DNA of 64,000 nt from Lacibacter sediminis (GCF_014168535.1 NZ_CP060007.1:434001-498000); one strand, 5' to 3'. Numbered from the stretch's first letter, positions 44,532-52,866 are shown. Notes: a model not told the origin generated them from the letters alone. A program made the numbers and translations.

Positions 44532-46322
44532 ATGAACCCCACAAGATTATTTGATTGTATTGATGTACAGTTAGCAAGATTTCCGCAGGAAGCCATGTTT
44601 GCCGCCAAAGAAGAAGGAGGTATCTGGCGCAAATACAGCACAGCCGAAGTAAAGGAGTTGGTTGACAGACTTGCAGCTGGTTTACTTCATCTCGGTATTT
44701 CGGGAAACGATATGAGTGTGGAGAAACGTGATAAGATCGCACTCATCAGTAATAACCGTCCTGAGTGGATGATGCTTGATCTGGCGGTGCAGAAGACAGG
44801 TGCAGTTTTAGTACCGATCTATCCAACCCTGGCTGCCAATGAACTGGAGTTTGTATTGAACGATGCCGAGGTTAAGCTTGTGTTTGTAAGTGATACGGAA
44901 CTCTATCAGAAAGTGCAAAGCGTTCGTGATAAAGTGCCCAGCATTAAAGCTGTTTTCACTTTCGATTATATTCAACCTTCGCTGCATTGGAAAGAGATCA
45001 TGAGCAAAGCAGGCGAAGAGGATCTGAAAAAACTGGCAATTGCTGCAAGCAGTATCCGTTACGAAGATATGGTGACGATCATTTACACATCCGGTACCAC
45101 CGGTACACCCAAAGGTGTAATGCTGAGTCATAAAAATATCCTGAGTAATGTAATCTCCAGCACCGAAGTGTTTGCTGAGTTTTGCGCACCGGGCGACAGA
45201 GCGTTGAGTTTTCTACCGCTCAACCATATTTTCGAACGCATGGTGACATACATCTATCTCTTCAATGGCGTATCGGTTTGGTATGCAGAAAGTTTGGAAA
45301 AAATCGGCGATAACTTAAAAGAAGTACAGCCATCTTTATTTACAACCGTTCCGAGATTACTCGAGAAAGTGTACGAACGCATCATGGGTCGTGGACAGGA
45401 ATTGACTGGTCTCAAGAAAAAATTATTCTTCTGGGCTGTGGATGTGGGCAGCAAATTTGAGGCGGGCACTAACCAGGGATTTCTTTACAATACGCAACTC
45501 GCTATTGCCAATAAACTCATCTTCAATAAATGGCGTGAAGGCTTGGGTGGAAAAGTGAAAGCCATTGTAACAGGTGCTGCTGCTTGCCAGGTTCGTTTGT
45601 TGCGTGTATTCACTGCCGGTAAAATGAATATCCTGGAAGGCTATGGTTTAACGGAGACATCACCCGTAATCGCAGTGAATCGTTTCAGTGAATCGGGACG
45701 ACGGTTTGGAACAGTAGGTCCGGTTATAAAGGGAGTGGAAGTAAAGCTTGAAGAAGATGGAGAGATCTGTTGCAAAGGCGATAATGTGATGATGGGTTAT
45801 TATAAACGTCCTGATCTTACGGCCGAAGTAATTGATAAAAACGGTTATTTCCATACCGGCGATATTGGTGTAATGCAGGAAGGTAAATTTTTAAAGATCA
45901 CAGACCGAAAGAAAGAGATCTTTAAAACAAGTGGTGGTAAATATGTTGCACCGCAGCCCATTGAAAACAAAATGAAGGAAAGCAAGTTTATTGAGCAGAT
46001 GATTGTGGTGGGTCCTGAACGGAAATTTGCCGGTGCATTAATTGTTCCTTCCTTTGAAAACCTGAAAGTATGGGCTGGGCAAAATAACATCAGCTATGGA
46101 ACAGTGCATGATCTTATCCGCAACCCTGCGGTATTGGAAATGTATAAAAACATTGTGGAAGAATTCAATACACAATTTAATCATGTGGAGCAGATTAAAA
46201 AATTTGAACTCTGCGCCAATGAATGGACGGTGGATGGTGGTGAGCTTACTCCAACGTTGAAGTTGAAACGCAAAGTGATCATGGAGAAGTATAGAGATGC
46301 GATTGAGAGGATTTATTTGTAA
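44532..46322 (+). CDS. Long-chain acyl-CoA synthetase (AMP-forming)
   Basis: A 596-residue adenylate-forming enzyme that activates fatty acids to acyl-CoA. It has the P-loop motif TIIYTSGTTGTPKGVMLSHK near residue 180, FLPLNHIFERM, the A5 motif GYGLTETSPVIA, GYFHTGDIG and TDRKKEIFKTSGGKYVAPQPIE, the fatty-acid-binding linker region of the ACSL/FAA type. ATG 44532 is preferred over an upstream in-frame codon at 44502, since FadD-like homology starts at NPTRLFD. No other fatty-acid genes are nearby. Confidence 0.92.
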   Translation: MNPTRLFDCIDVQLARFPQEAMFAAKEEGGIWRKYSTAEVKELVDRLAAGLLHLGISGNDMSVEKRDKIALISNNRPEWMMLDLAVQKTGAVLVPIYPTLAANELEFVLNDAEVKLVFVSDTELYQKVQSVRDKVPSIKAVFTFDYIQPSLHWKEIMSKAGEEDLKKLAIAASSIRYEDMVTIIYTSGTTGTPKGVMLSHKNILSNVISSTEVFAEFCAPGDRALSFLPLNHIFERMVTYIYLFNGVSVWYAESLEKIGDNLKEVQPSLFTTVPRLLEKVYERIMGRGQELTGLKKKLFFWAVDVGSKFEAGTNQGFLYNTQLAIANKLIFNKWREGLGGKVKAIVTGAAACQVRLLRVFTAGKMNILEGYGLTETSPVIAVNRFSESGRRFGTVGPVIKGVEVKLEEDGEICCKGDNVMMGYYKRPDLTAEVIDKNGYFHTGDIGVMQEGKFLKITDRKKEIFKTSGGKYVAPQPIENKMKESKFIEQMIVVGPERKFAGALIVPSFENLKVWAGQNNISYGTVHDLIRNPAVLEMYKNIVEEFNTQFNHVEQIKKFELCANEWTVDGGELTPTLKLKRKVIMEKYRDAIERIYL

Positions 46323-46348
46323 GAAATTAGCTCTGCTAACCTTGTTCA

Positions 46349-46648
46349 ATGCAACGTGGCGGTTCGGTATATATCATGACAAATAATATACGCACTACGC
46401 TTTATATTGGCGTTACTTCTGATTTGCGTACAAGGGTGATTCAACACAAAGAACATTTTTTTAAAGACAGCTTCACTGATCACTACAATTGTACTATCTG
46501 TGTTTATTATGAACATTTTGGTCGAATAGAAGAAGCTATTGCAAGAGAAAAAGAAATCAAGAAATGGAGACGGGATAAAAAAGATCGATTAATTTCTGTA
46601 ATGAATCCCGATTGGGAGGATTTATGGAAAGATATTGAGACTTGGTAA
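46349..46648 (+). CDS. Stand-alone GIY-YIG nuclease-family protein
   Basis: A 99-residue single-domain protein. GSVYIMTN (GIY counterpart, residues 5-12) is followed by TLYIGVTSDLRTRVIQHK (YIG counterpart with the catalytic Arg) and EEAIAREKEIKKWRR with the metal-binding Glu. This is the UvrC-N-like small family that is multicopy in Bacteroidota. The fold cuts DNA, but the role of these small proteins is unclear. Its stop is followed at once by a tail like those of the repeats at 46680-47072, which suggests it belongs to that element. Confidence 0.86.
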   Translation: MQRGGSVYIMTNNIRTTLYIGVTSDLRTRVIQHKEHFFKDSFTDHYNCTICVYYEHFGRIEEAIAREKEIKKWRRDKKDRLISVMNPDWEDLWKDIETW

Positions 46649-46649
46649 A

Positions 46650-47072
46650 TCACGCATTCCGATTTGTTACGAGCTTGCAATTACTCAAACTCTTACATCG
46701 TTATGTCGACGATAGGAGACATCTCTACGATTGAAGAGATTTAATTTTTCTTGGCCTTTCGCCTGAATAGTAACAGTATAATTGTATAGAGATTTCTCAC
46801 CCCGCCACAATCATCAAGAAAGTTGAAATGTAAACTGGCGGAGTTCGAAATGACGTACTCCGATTAAATGCTAGTTTAAGATTACTCAAACTCTAACACC
46901 GTCATGTCGACGATAGGAGACATCTCTACGATTGAGGAGCTTTAATTTTAGTTGAACTTTTGCTCGGATAGTAACAGTAAAATTGTTTAGAGATTTCTCA
47001 CCCCGCCGCAATTACCAAGGAAGTTGAACATTGAAATTGGCTGGGTTCGAAATGACGCCCTCCAATTAATAG
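46650..47072. repeat. Two tandem ~200-bp MITE-like repeats plus a partial tail (also the 579-bp gene-free stretch 46649-47227)
   Basis: Copy 1 is 46680-46870 and copy 2 is 46881-47072, offset 201-202 bp, with roughly four of five bases identical and a fully identical block around GTCGACGATAGGAGACATCT. A tail resembling both ends lies at 46650-46664, directly after the GIY-YIG stop. Each copy carries nested imperfect inverted repeats: TCATGTCGA with TCGAAATGA, and GAGACATCTCT with AGAGATTTCTC. I see no coding sequence inside. From 47073 to the pyrH promoter there is nothing else recognisable. Confidence 0.78.
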
Positions 47073-47215
47073 GTGCCCAGTATTCAGTCATCAAGTTCAA
47101 AAAATTGCTGCGATTTGCATTGCAGCACAAGTGTGCGACGCAACCAAGGCTTCATAGCAGCACTACCGCCCGTCCCCAAAACCGCATTCATTTTTTCCCG
47201 TCACTGCAAATCTTT

Positions 47216-47223
47216 TATCTTCG
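47216..47223 (+). promoter_or_regulatory. Candidate pyrH -7 box
   Basis: TATCTTCG (TAnnTTYG) followed by CAGC and then ATG 47228, only 4 nt after the box. If it is used, the pyrH message would be leaderless or nearly so. A -33 element is not clear. Confidence 0.4.
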
Positions 47224-47227
47224 CAGC

Positions 47228-47944
47228 ATGCTTCCAAAATACAAACGCATTCTCCTCAAACTTTCCGGTGAGTCATTAATGGGTGATAAAAATTTCGGGA
47301 TGGATTCAACCGTTATTTCCCAATATGCCAAAAGCATTAAATCAATTGTTGAACTGGGTGTGCAGGTGGCCATTGTGATTGGCGGCGGAAATATTTACAG
47401 GGGAATGAATGAAGCAGAAACAGGGATCGAACGTGCACACGGCGATTATATGGGTATGCTGGCAACAGTGATCAATGGAATGGCGCTGCAGGCCGGTTTG
47501 GAAAAAGCAGGCGTGTACACCCGTTTGCAAAGTGCCATTAAAATGGAACAGATCGCTGAACCATATATCCGTCGTCGAGCTATCCGTCATTTGGAAAAAG
47601 GTCGTGTGGTGATCTTTGGTGCAGGCACAGGCAATCCATACTTCACAACTGATACAGCAGGTTCGCTCCGTGCGATTGAAATAAATGCCGATGTTATTCT
47701 GAAAGGAACAAGGGTTGATGGTATTTACACAGCCGATCCCGAAAAAGATCCTACTGCTACGAAATACGAAACCATCACATTCCAGGAATGCCTGAGCAAA
47801 AATCTACGGGTGATGGACATGACAGCTTTTACACTCTGCATGGAAAATAATCTTCCCATCATTGTATTTGATATGAACAAGCCAAACAACCTCAAACGTG
47901 TTGTTACCGGCGAAAATGTTGGAACCATTGTAAACAAGGGCTAA
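47228..47944 (+). CDS. pyrH: UMP kinase
   Basis: A 238-residue amino-acid-kinase-fold enzyme phosphorylating UMP to UDP in pyrimidine nucleotide synthesis. [16 protein letters not shown] is at residues 4-19, [11 protein letters not shown]-like [11 protein letters not shown] near 55, then [13 protein letters not shown], the [21 protein letters not shown] segment and [17 protein letters not shown]. The frame is open upstream to 47024 inside a repeat, but the family starts at ATG 47228, which gives the usual length. Confidence 0.96.
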   Translation: MLPKYKRILLKLSGESLMGDKNFGMDSTVISQYAKSIKSIVELGVQVAIVIGGGNIYRGMNEAETGIERAHGDYMGMLATVINGMALQAGLEKAGVYTRLQSAIKMEQIAEPYIRRRAIRHLEKGRVVIFGAGTGNPYFTTDTAGSLRAIEINADVILKGTRVDGIYTADPEKDPTATKYETITFQECLSKNLRVMDMTAFTLCMENNLPIIVFDMNKPNNLKRVVTGENVGTIVNKG

Positions 47945-48065
47945 CGCTTTTCACAACAGGAAAGGTTTTGGGGATAAAATTATCAATAGGGCAGTAGCTC
48001 CCTTCTGTTATTGCTGGTAACTTTCCTGTGTAATAATTTTCCTGCTGTACCTAAAACAACCATTC

Positions 48066-49076
48066 ATGCTACTTGCTATCCAGATCTCTGTTTTTGAAAT
48101 TGTGATGTTCCAGATCGGAGCCTTAGTGCTCGGCTTTGTGATCCATTACTTCTGGAACATACGCAACGGCAGCCAGTTCGACCAGGATATTGATGTAGAG
48201 AAGTATGAAAAGGAAGCACACGACTGGCGCATGAAATATTACAATGTGCTCGAACAACAAAAAGAATCCGGCGAACATCTCAGTAAAGATCTGTTGCAGG
48301 CAAGAGAGAATGAACAACTCTTGGTTGACGAAATAGAAGAGTTGAAGGAATTGATCAAAGAATTAAAGCAACGTCCGCCACAGCAGGTGATCGTTGAATC
48401 TTCCACTTCTGTTATTGCAACTGATGTTAGTCCGGCTGAATATCTTGCTCAACTTAAATCAGCACAGGATCACTTACTGCAACACAATCAAAATATTTCC
48501 AAACTGTTGAACCAGGTTGATCTGCTTGAGAAAGTAGAACAGAAGCATCAGGATACCTTACAACAGAATCAATACCTCACCGAACAATTACAATTATTAC
48601 GTCGCTCATTGACAGAGAAAGAAAGTGAATTGAATAACATCCGCCAGCAAACGGTGCTTACACAGGAAATGAAGAACCGTTTGGAAACAGCTTACGATGA
48701 GTTCAATGAAATTCAATCGAAGTTGTTGAAAGTGGAGCAGCAATTAACATCACCCCAAACACATTCGTTGCACAACGATGAACTGGAAGAAGCCAATCAC
48801 ATGTTGTCGGTTGAGTTAAATGACATGCGCATCAAACAGCGTGAGCTGGTGGAAGAAAATTCACGTCTATCCCAGCATGTGATTGAAATGGAAAGCAAGT
48901 TGAAAGAATCAAATCTGCAGCGCCAGCAATTAAGCAAACGCAATGATTTCCTTGAAGAGTTGAACAAAGATCTGCAGCAGGTATCGGATCATAATAAGAA
49001 ACTGGAATCGCAACTCTCCCGTCTTTCAGAAATTGAAGCGATGCTGGCAAGAATTTCTGCCGGACAAAATCAGTAA
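48066..49076 (+). CDS. Membrane-anchored coiled-coil protein, unknown function
   Basis: A 336-residue protein with one N-terminal membrane helix (about residues 5-28, ending HYFWNIRN). A short acidic and basic linker and long heptad-rich coiled coils then run from about residue 45 to the end, dense in Glu, Gln, Leu and Lys with no other domain visible. It lies between pyrH and pdxH. It may be a structural or division-linked tether, but no family was recognised. Confidence 0.75.
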   Translation: MLLAIQISVFEIVMFQIGALVLGFVIHYFWNIRNGSQFDQDIDVEKYEKEAHDWRMKYYNVLEQQKESGEHLSKDLLQARENEQLLVDEIEELKELIKELKQRPPQQVIVESSTSVIATDVSPAEYLAQLKSAQDHLLQHNQNISKLLNQVDLLEKVEQKHQDTLQQNQYLTEQLQLLRRSLTEKESELNNIRQQTVLTQEMKNRLETAYDEFNEIQSKLLKVEQQLTSPQTHSLHNDELEEANHMLSVELNDMRIKQRELVEENSRLSQHVIEMESKLKESNLQRQQLSKRNDFLEELNKDLQQVSDHNKKLESQLSRLSEIEAMLARISAGQNQ

Positions 49077-49083
49077 ATCAGCG

Positions 49084-49111
49084 GTTGGTAAATTTTCCTT
49101 CATTAGATTTG
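49084..49111 (+). promoter_or_regulatory. Candidate promoter of pdxH
   Basis: TTG at 49085-49087 and a perfect TAGATTTG at 49104-49111 with a 16-nt spacer. The predicted start point is about 20 nt before ATG 49136. Confidence 0.5.
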
Positions 49112-49135
49112 GCGCTTCATTAAAACAATCGTTTT

Positions 49136-49777
49136 ATGTCGTCCATTGCAGACATCCGTCGTGATTATTCCTTAAAAACATTAAATGAAACTGAAATAAC
49201 TGAGAATCCTTTTCAGCAATTTGCTGATTGGTGGCAACAAGCCATTGAATCGGAAATTGATGAAGTGAATGCGATGACGCTGGCAACAGCATCGCTGGAA
49301 GGAGTTCCTTCGGCACGTATCGTTTTATTAAAAGGGTATGATGAAAATGGGTTTGTGTTTTACACCAACTATGAAAGTGCAAAGGGGCAGGAGTTGGCCG
49401 AAAACCCGAGAGCAAGCTTGTTATTCTTCTGGAGAGAACTGGAGCGCCAGGTGCGTATTACGGGGTTGGTTGAAAAAGTGAGTTCAACAGAAAGCGACGA
49501 CTATTTTTTATCACGACCAACAGGTTCACAAATTGGTGCATGGGCATCACCACAAAGTCATGTAATTGAAAACAGAAGTTGGCTGGAGAATAAGGTGAAA
49601 GAGTTAGAGACGAAGTTTAGTACAGAACCATTAACACGACCGTCTCATTGGGGAGGTTACAGGGTAAAACCGGTGATCATTGAATTCTGGCAGGGAAGAA
49701 GCAGTCGTTTACACGATCGTATTCAATATACCTTGCAGGAGAATAATAGCTGGAAGATCGAACGGTTAGCGCCATAA
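49136..49777 (+). CDS. pdxH: Pyridoxamine/pyridoxine 5'-phosphate oxidase
   Basis: A 213-residue FMN enzyme that oxidises pyridoxamine or pyridoxine 5'-phosphate to PLP. It has DIRRDYSLKTLNE at the N-terminus, MTLATASLEGVPSARIVLLKGYDENGFVFYTNYESAKGQEL (FMN- and substrate-binding core), ASLLFFWRELERQVRITG, GSQIGAWASPQS and the family-typical C-terminus WKIERLAP. PLP is the cofactor of SerC encoded upstream, though the genes are separate. Confidence 0.95.
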   Translation: MSSIADIRRDYSLKTLNETEITENPFQQFADWWQQAIESEIDEVNAMTLATASLEGVPSARIVLLKGYDENGFVFYTNYESAKGQELAENPRASLLFFWRELERQVRITGLVEKVSSTESDDYFLSRPTGSQIGAWASPQSHVIENRSWLENKVKELETKFSTEPLTRPSHWGGYRVKPVIIEFWQGRSSRLHDRIQYTLQENNSWKIERLAP

Positions 49778-49848
49778 AAATGAAGTACGAGGCAACAAGA
49801 TCATTCGCTTAGCAAACAATTTATGCCTCGTACTTCTTAAATAAGTTA

Positions 49849-49968
49849 TTAGTCTTTCTTTTCAGCTTTTTTAGGAGCTGCTTTTTTAACGACTTTCGCA
49901 GGACGGCTTTTGCCGAATGATCCTAAAAAGCGTTTTCCTTTTGCGGTTTTTTTATCACCTCTGCCCAT
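49849..49968 (-). CDS. THX-like small ribosomal protein (39 residues)
   Basis: A 39-residue, very basic peptide, translated by hand from the complement of 49968 to 49849. It starts MGRGDKKTAKGKRFLGSFGK and ends in alternating Lys, Ala and Pro. The MGxGDKKxxxGKRxxGSxGxSRP pattern is that of the 30S THX family of Bacteroidota and Thermus, which sits in the small-subunit head. It is too short for ordinary gene prediction. It is flanked by pdxH (convergent) and HU. Confidence 0.85.
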   Translation of the reverse strand: MGRGDKKTAKGKRFLGSFGKSRPAKVVKKAAPKKAEKKD

Positions 49969-50027
49969 AGTAATTTATTTGAATTGTAAAAGTAACGATG
50001 ATGGAGCAATAGTTGCTCTGTGAAAAT

Positions 50028-50060
50028 AAAAAAGCAAGAAACGGTTAGTTCCTTGCTTTT
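50028..50060 (-). terminator. Terminator of the HU gene
   Basis: Stem AAAAGCAAG with CTTGCTTTT, extended by AAC/GTT across one mismatch. On the - strand it is followed by a T-rich run. It lies 17 nt beyond the HU stop. Confidence 0.75.
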
Positions 50061-50076
50061 CCAGTAAGGTCAAGCA

Positions 50077-50346
50077 TTAGAGTTTTGCAGCTAATTCTTT
50101 ACCTGCTTTAAACTTAGCAACTTTTTTCGCTTTGATTTTGATGGTAGCACCCGTTTGTGGGTTACGACCTGTACGTGCAGCACGTTTTGTAACAGAGAAA
50201 GTACCGAAACCAACCAATGTTACTTTACCACCACTTTTCAATGTTTTGGTAACAGCTTCTACGAAAGAATCCAATACAGCATTTGCCTGTGTCTTTGAAA
50301 GTTCTGCATCTTCGGAAAGTTTTGCAACTAATTCAGCTTTGTTCAT
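50077..50346 (-). CDS. HU-family DNA-binding protein
   Basis: An 89-residue histone-like protein: [20 protein letters not shown] at the N-terminus, [21 protein letters not shown] and [11 protein letters not shown] (the DNA-binding arm with the intercalating Pro in RNPQTG), ending [14 protein letters not shown]. The length is standard for HU. It has a near-consensus promoter 20 nt upstream and an array of alternative hairpins further upstream, which may belong to its control. Confidence 0.96.
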   Translation of the reverse strand: MNKAELVAKLSEDAELSKTQANAVLDSFVEAVTKTLKSGGKVTLVGFGTFSVTKRAARTGRNPQTGATIKIKAKKVAKFKAGKELAAKL

Positions 50347-50368
50347 AGTGAGAATTTTTTAAGTGGAG

Positions 50369-50398
50369 CAAATATAGACGGTTTTGCTTTCCAACAAA
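50369..50398 (-). promoter_or_regulatory. Strong Bacteroidota-type promoter of HU
   Basis: On the - strand, TTTG (50395-50398) is followed by an 18-nt spacer and a perfect TATATTTG (50369-50376). The start codon at 50346 is about 20 nt downstream. This is the best match to the TTTG-N-TAnnTTTG consensus in the window. Confidence 0.75.
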
Positions 50399-50500
50399 AT
50401 TTTTTTAGCTACTTCAAAATATGTAGGAAACCGCTCAAATCCGCACGGGGAAAGGATTCTGCAGCAGTTAAAAAATCTAACAGATGTATGCAAATGACTG

Positions 50501-50577
50501 CATTCTGCTGAAACTATTGACAGACAAGGGTTTCAGCAGAATGATTCTGAAACCCTTGCCAGATAAGGGTTTCAGAA
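50501..50577. repeat. Nest of three overlapping inverted repeats (alternative hairpins)
   Basis: Stem A is 50501-50514 with 50530-50543 (14 bp, perfect). Stem B is 50525-50536 with 50547-50558 (12 bp). Stem C is 50545-50557 with 50565-50577 (13 bp). A and C can form together; B excludes both. The shared word is AAGGGTTTCAG in both orientations. It lies between HU and the DUF4286 gene, where no coding sequence is visible. Confidence 0.75.
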
Positions 50578-50617
50578 GGTGGATAAAGAAATGTCAAGAG
50601 CTGATGTTTTTGCACAA

Positions 50618-50923
50618 TTACTGCACAACTTCCATGATACTGCGAAACGCAATGATACGATTGCCCCATTTGTCGAATACTTTTTGACGAAGTGCTGCTG
50701 CATGTTGCTGCACATATTCTTCCTGTTGTTGTTTTGTTTCTGCAAAATATTGCGCAGTATAAGTTGGTCCGTCTTCTTCATCGATCTCCAATAGTTTCAG
50801 CAACAGTCCGCTTTTGAAACAACCTGTTGCTACAACTTCAGGAATATGTTCTTCCAGCATCCATTTCACCCAGGCATCATGAATACTCCAATCGAGTTTT
50901 GAGGTAACATTATAGACGATCAT
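50618..50923 (-). CDS. DUF4286 family protein
   Basis: A 101-residue soluble protein: MIVYNVTSKLDWSIHDAWVKW at the start, MLEEHIPEVVATGCF, TYTAQYFAETKQQQEEY and a C-terminal ALRQKVFDKWGNRIIAFRSIM. This ferredoxin-like, monooxygenase-resembling small family (DUF4286) is common in Bacteroidota with no known reaction. Its stop is 40 nt from the hairpin nest, and it starts 1 nt after the exonuclease gene ends, so the two are co-transcribed. Confidence 0.83.
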   Translation of the reverse strand: MIVYNVTSKLDWSIHDAWVKWMLEEHIPEVVATGCFKSGLLLKLLEIDEEDGPTYTAQYFAETKQQQEEYVQQHAAALRQKVFDKWGNRIIAFRSIMEVVQ

Positions 50924-50924
50924 A

Positions 50925-51695
50925 TTATTTCATTTTTAATTCAAGATAAACAGGACAATGATCGCTGTGTTTTACATCAGGATAAATTTCAGCATCCTGC
51001 AAATTCTTTTTTAATGGTTCCGTTACACTGATGTAATCAATGCGCCAGCCTTTATTTTGCAAACGTACACTTGGGAAACGTTGGCTCCACCAACTGTAAC
51101 GGTGTGGTTCGGGATGAAATTCACGAAAGCTATCCACCCATCCGTTCTCAAAAAACTTTGTCATCCATTCACGTTCGGCTGGTAAAAATCCACTTGAGTT
51201 TTTATTGCCTTTCGGATCATGAATATCAATTTCTTTATGTGCAATATTATAATCGCCGCAAAGAATAAGCTTTGGATGTTTCTTTTTTAACTCGTTCAGC
51301 CATTTATAGTATTCATCAAGCCATTGATATTTAAATTCCTGACGAACATCACCACTGGTGCCACTTGGGAAGTAGGTATTGATAAGGCGGATATCACCGA
51401 ACTGTAATTGTATTACACGACCTTCATCATCACTAGGTCCATGACCATTACCCACTTCAACAGCATCAGGTTTTATTTTGGTGAATACGGCCACACCACT
51501 GTAGCCTTTTTTTTGTGCACTGAACCAATAATCGTGGTAACCAAGATCATTGAATAGTGTATGATCAACGTTCTCTTTCTGTGCTTTTGTTTCCTGCACA
51601 CAAATAATATCAGCAGGGTCTGTTTTGAGCCAGTCAATAAAACCTTTCTTAATGGCAGCACGAATACCGTTTACATTATAGGAAATGATGCGCAT
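50925..51695 (-). CDS. xth: Exodeoxyribonuclease III / AP endonuclease
   Basis: A 256-residue EEP-fold nuclease that cuts at abasic sites and removes 3' blocks in base-excision repair. MRIISYNVNGIRAAIKKGF is at the start. Then come the metal-binding VQETKAQ (Glu near 37), GDYNIAHKEIDIHDP, WWSQRFPSVRLQNKGWRIDYI and the catalytic KHSDHCPV at the C-terminus. All motifs are intact. Confidence 0.95.
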   Translation of the reverse strand: MRIISYNVNGIRAAIKKGFIDWLKTDPADIICVQETKAQKENVDHTLFNDLGYHDYWFSAQKKGYSGVAVFTKIKPDAVEVGNGHGPSDDEGRVIQLQFGDIRLINTYFPSGTSGDVRQEFKYQWLDEYYKWLNELKKKHPKLILCGDYNIAHKEIDIHDPKGNKNSSGFLPAEREWMTKFFENGWVDSFREFHPEPHRYSWWSQRFPSVRLQNKGWRIDYISVTEPLKKNLQDAEIYPDVKHSDHCPVYLELKMK

Positions 51696-51714
51696 GATGA
51701 TTTATTCTGCGGCG

Positions 51715-51757
51715 AAAATAAGAAAGGCGAACTGTTTCTGTTCGCCTTTCTTATTTT
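51715..51757 (-). terminator. Strong terminator of the cytochrome c gene
   Basis: Perfect 18-bp stem, AAAATAAGAAAGGCGAAC with its complement, and a 7-nt loop; A/T-rich outer ends give T runs on both strands. It begins 1 nt beyond the cytochrome stop and ends 20 nt before the exonuclease ATG, so it insulates the two - strand genes. Confidence 0.88.
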
Positions 51758-51758
51758 G

Positions 51759-52730
51759 TTATGATTTCTTCTCGTAAACGGTTAGTTCTACTTTATTATG
51801 AACCGGCTTTACAGTTTGCAAAAATTTGTAGATCGCTTTTAATTCAAGATCACTCATACGGCTGAAAGGCCCCCATGGCATGGGGCTATGTTTAATGATC
51901 TTACCTTGCCTGATACGTTTGACGAACATTTCTTCTGTCCAGCCATAAATACGCCCGGTTTCTTTATCGGGTGTTAGGTTGGGACTTTCACATTCGTAAT
52001 GTTCGGGATCAACCACTGATTCCATTTTAAAACCACCGGCAAATGGTTCGCCGATAAATGCACCTGTTTTTAAATCACGCATCGTGTGGCAACCAACACA
52101 ATTGGCAACACTCATGGCCATATATCTTCCGTAGTCAACAGTAGTATCCGGCTGTACAGATTTTGGTGGGGTGCCTGTTGGACCAACAGGTTTTAACATA
52201 AATGCTTTTATCACCATTCCCAATACATTCATGTTGTTTTTTGGAATAACATTCTTTACCGGTTTAATTGTTCTGATATAAGAAATGATAGCAGTAAGAT
52301 CAGCATCGCTGATATTATAGAACGGCATAAAATCAAATATTGCACGTCCGTCGTGACCCACACCATAACGTAAGGAACGTGCAATAGTTTCATCAGATAA
52401 ATTCCCGATGCCGGTTTCTTTATCTGGTGTGATATTTTTTGGATATATATGCCCGATTGGTAGTGCAAAATCCCGGCCTCCCGGTAAGTCAACTTCCTGT
52501 CCTTTATCTACCAATTCTTCGGTACCGGGTTTAGAATGGCAATCGGCGCAATGCGCAGGTCCATACACCAGGTATTTACCTCTTGCAAGCACTGCACTGT
52601 CTGTTGATGCTTTAATGGCTGGATAAGGAGCTTCAAATTTTTTGTTCTGATTGAGTAATACAATTACGGAAACTCCCACGATAATGAACAAAAGGATAAG
52701 TCCTGTCCATTTAAGGATTTTTTTAAGCAT
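51759..52730 (-). CDS. Dihaem c-type cytochrome, membrane-anchored
   Basis: A 323-residue protein. The N-terminal helix (LKKILKWTGLILLFIIVGVS) is an uncleaved anchor or signal. Two cytochrome c domains follow, with haem motifs CADCH (near residue 65) and CVGCH (near residue 212). MPFYNIS and MPWGPFSRMSD are likely to supply methionine axial ligands. This two-haem layout is that of periplasmic electron carriers linked to alcohol or gluconate dehydrogenases. The partner dehydrogenase is not here. ATG 52730 begins the anchor; an upstream in-frame ATG at 52760 is less likely. Confidence 0.88.
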   Translation of the reverse strand: MLKKILKWTGLILLFIIVGVSVIVLLNQNKKFEAPYPAIKASTDSAVLARGKYLVYGPAHCADCHSKPGTEELVDKGQEVDLPGGRDFALPIGHIYPKNITPDKETGIGNLSDETIARSLRYGVGHDGRAIFDFMPFYNISDADLTAIISYIRTIKPVKNVIPKNNMNVLGMVIKAFMLKPVGPTGTPPKSVQPDTTVDYGRYMAMSVANCVGCHTMRDLKTGAFIGEPFAGGFKMESVVDPEHYECESPNLTPDKETGRIYGWTEEMFVKRIRQGKIIKHSPMPWGPFSRMSDLELKAIYKFLQTVKPVHNKVELTVYEKKS

Positions 52731-52866
52731 GATGGTTGGTTTTGGGTTATGACTAAACAATCTAAGAAGGTATAAAAGGTAAAAACAATTTTAAGAAAAT
52801 GCAAGAGGCTAAGAAAAAGAATGTGGCCAATATCTGCACTTTAAAAAAACCGGTATTATTGTACAA

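Noticed and set aside
47024-47227. N-terminal extension of pyrH back to 47024
   Set aside because: The extra 68 residues would begin inside the intergenic repeat and resemble no UMP kinase. ATG 47228 gives the normal protein.
50501-50577. Reading the hairpin nest as a CRISPR array
   Set aside because: Only one short word repeats, in both orientations, without uniform spacers or cas genes.
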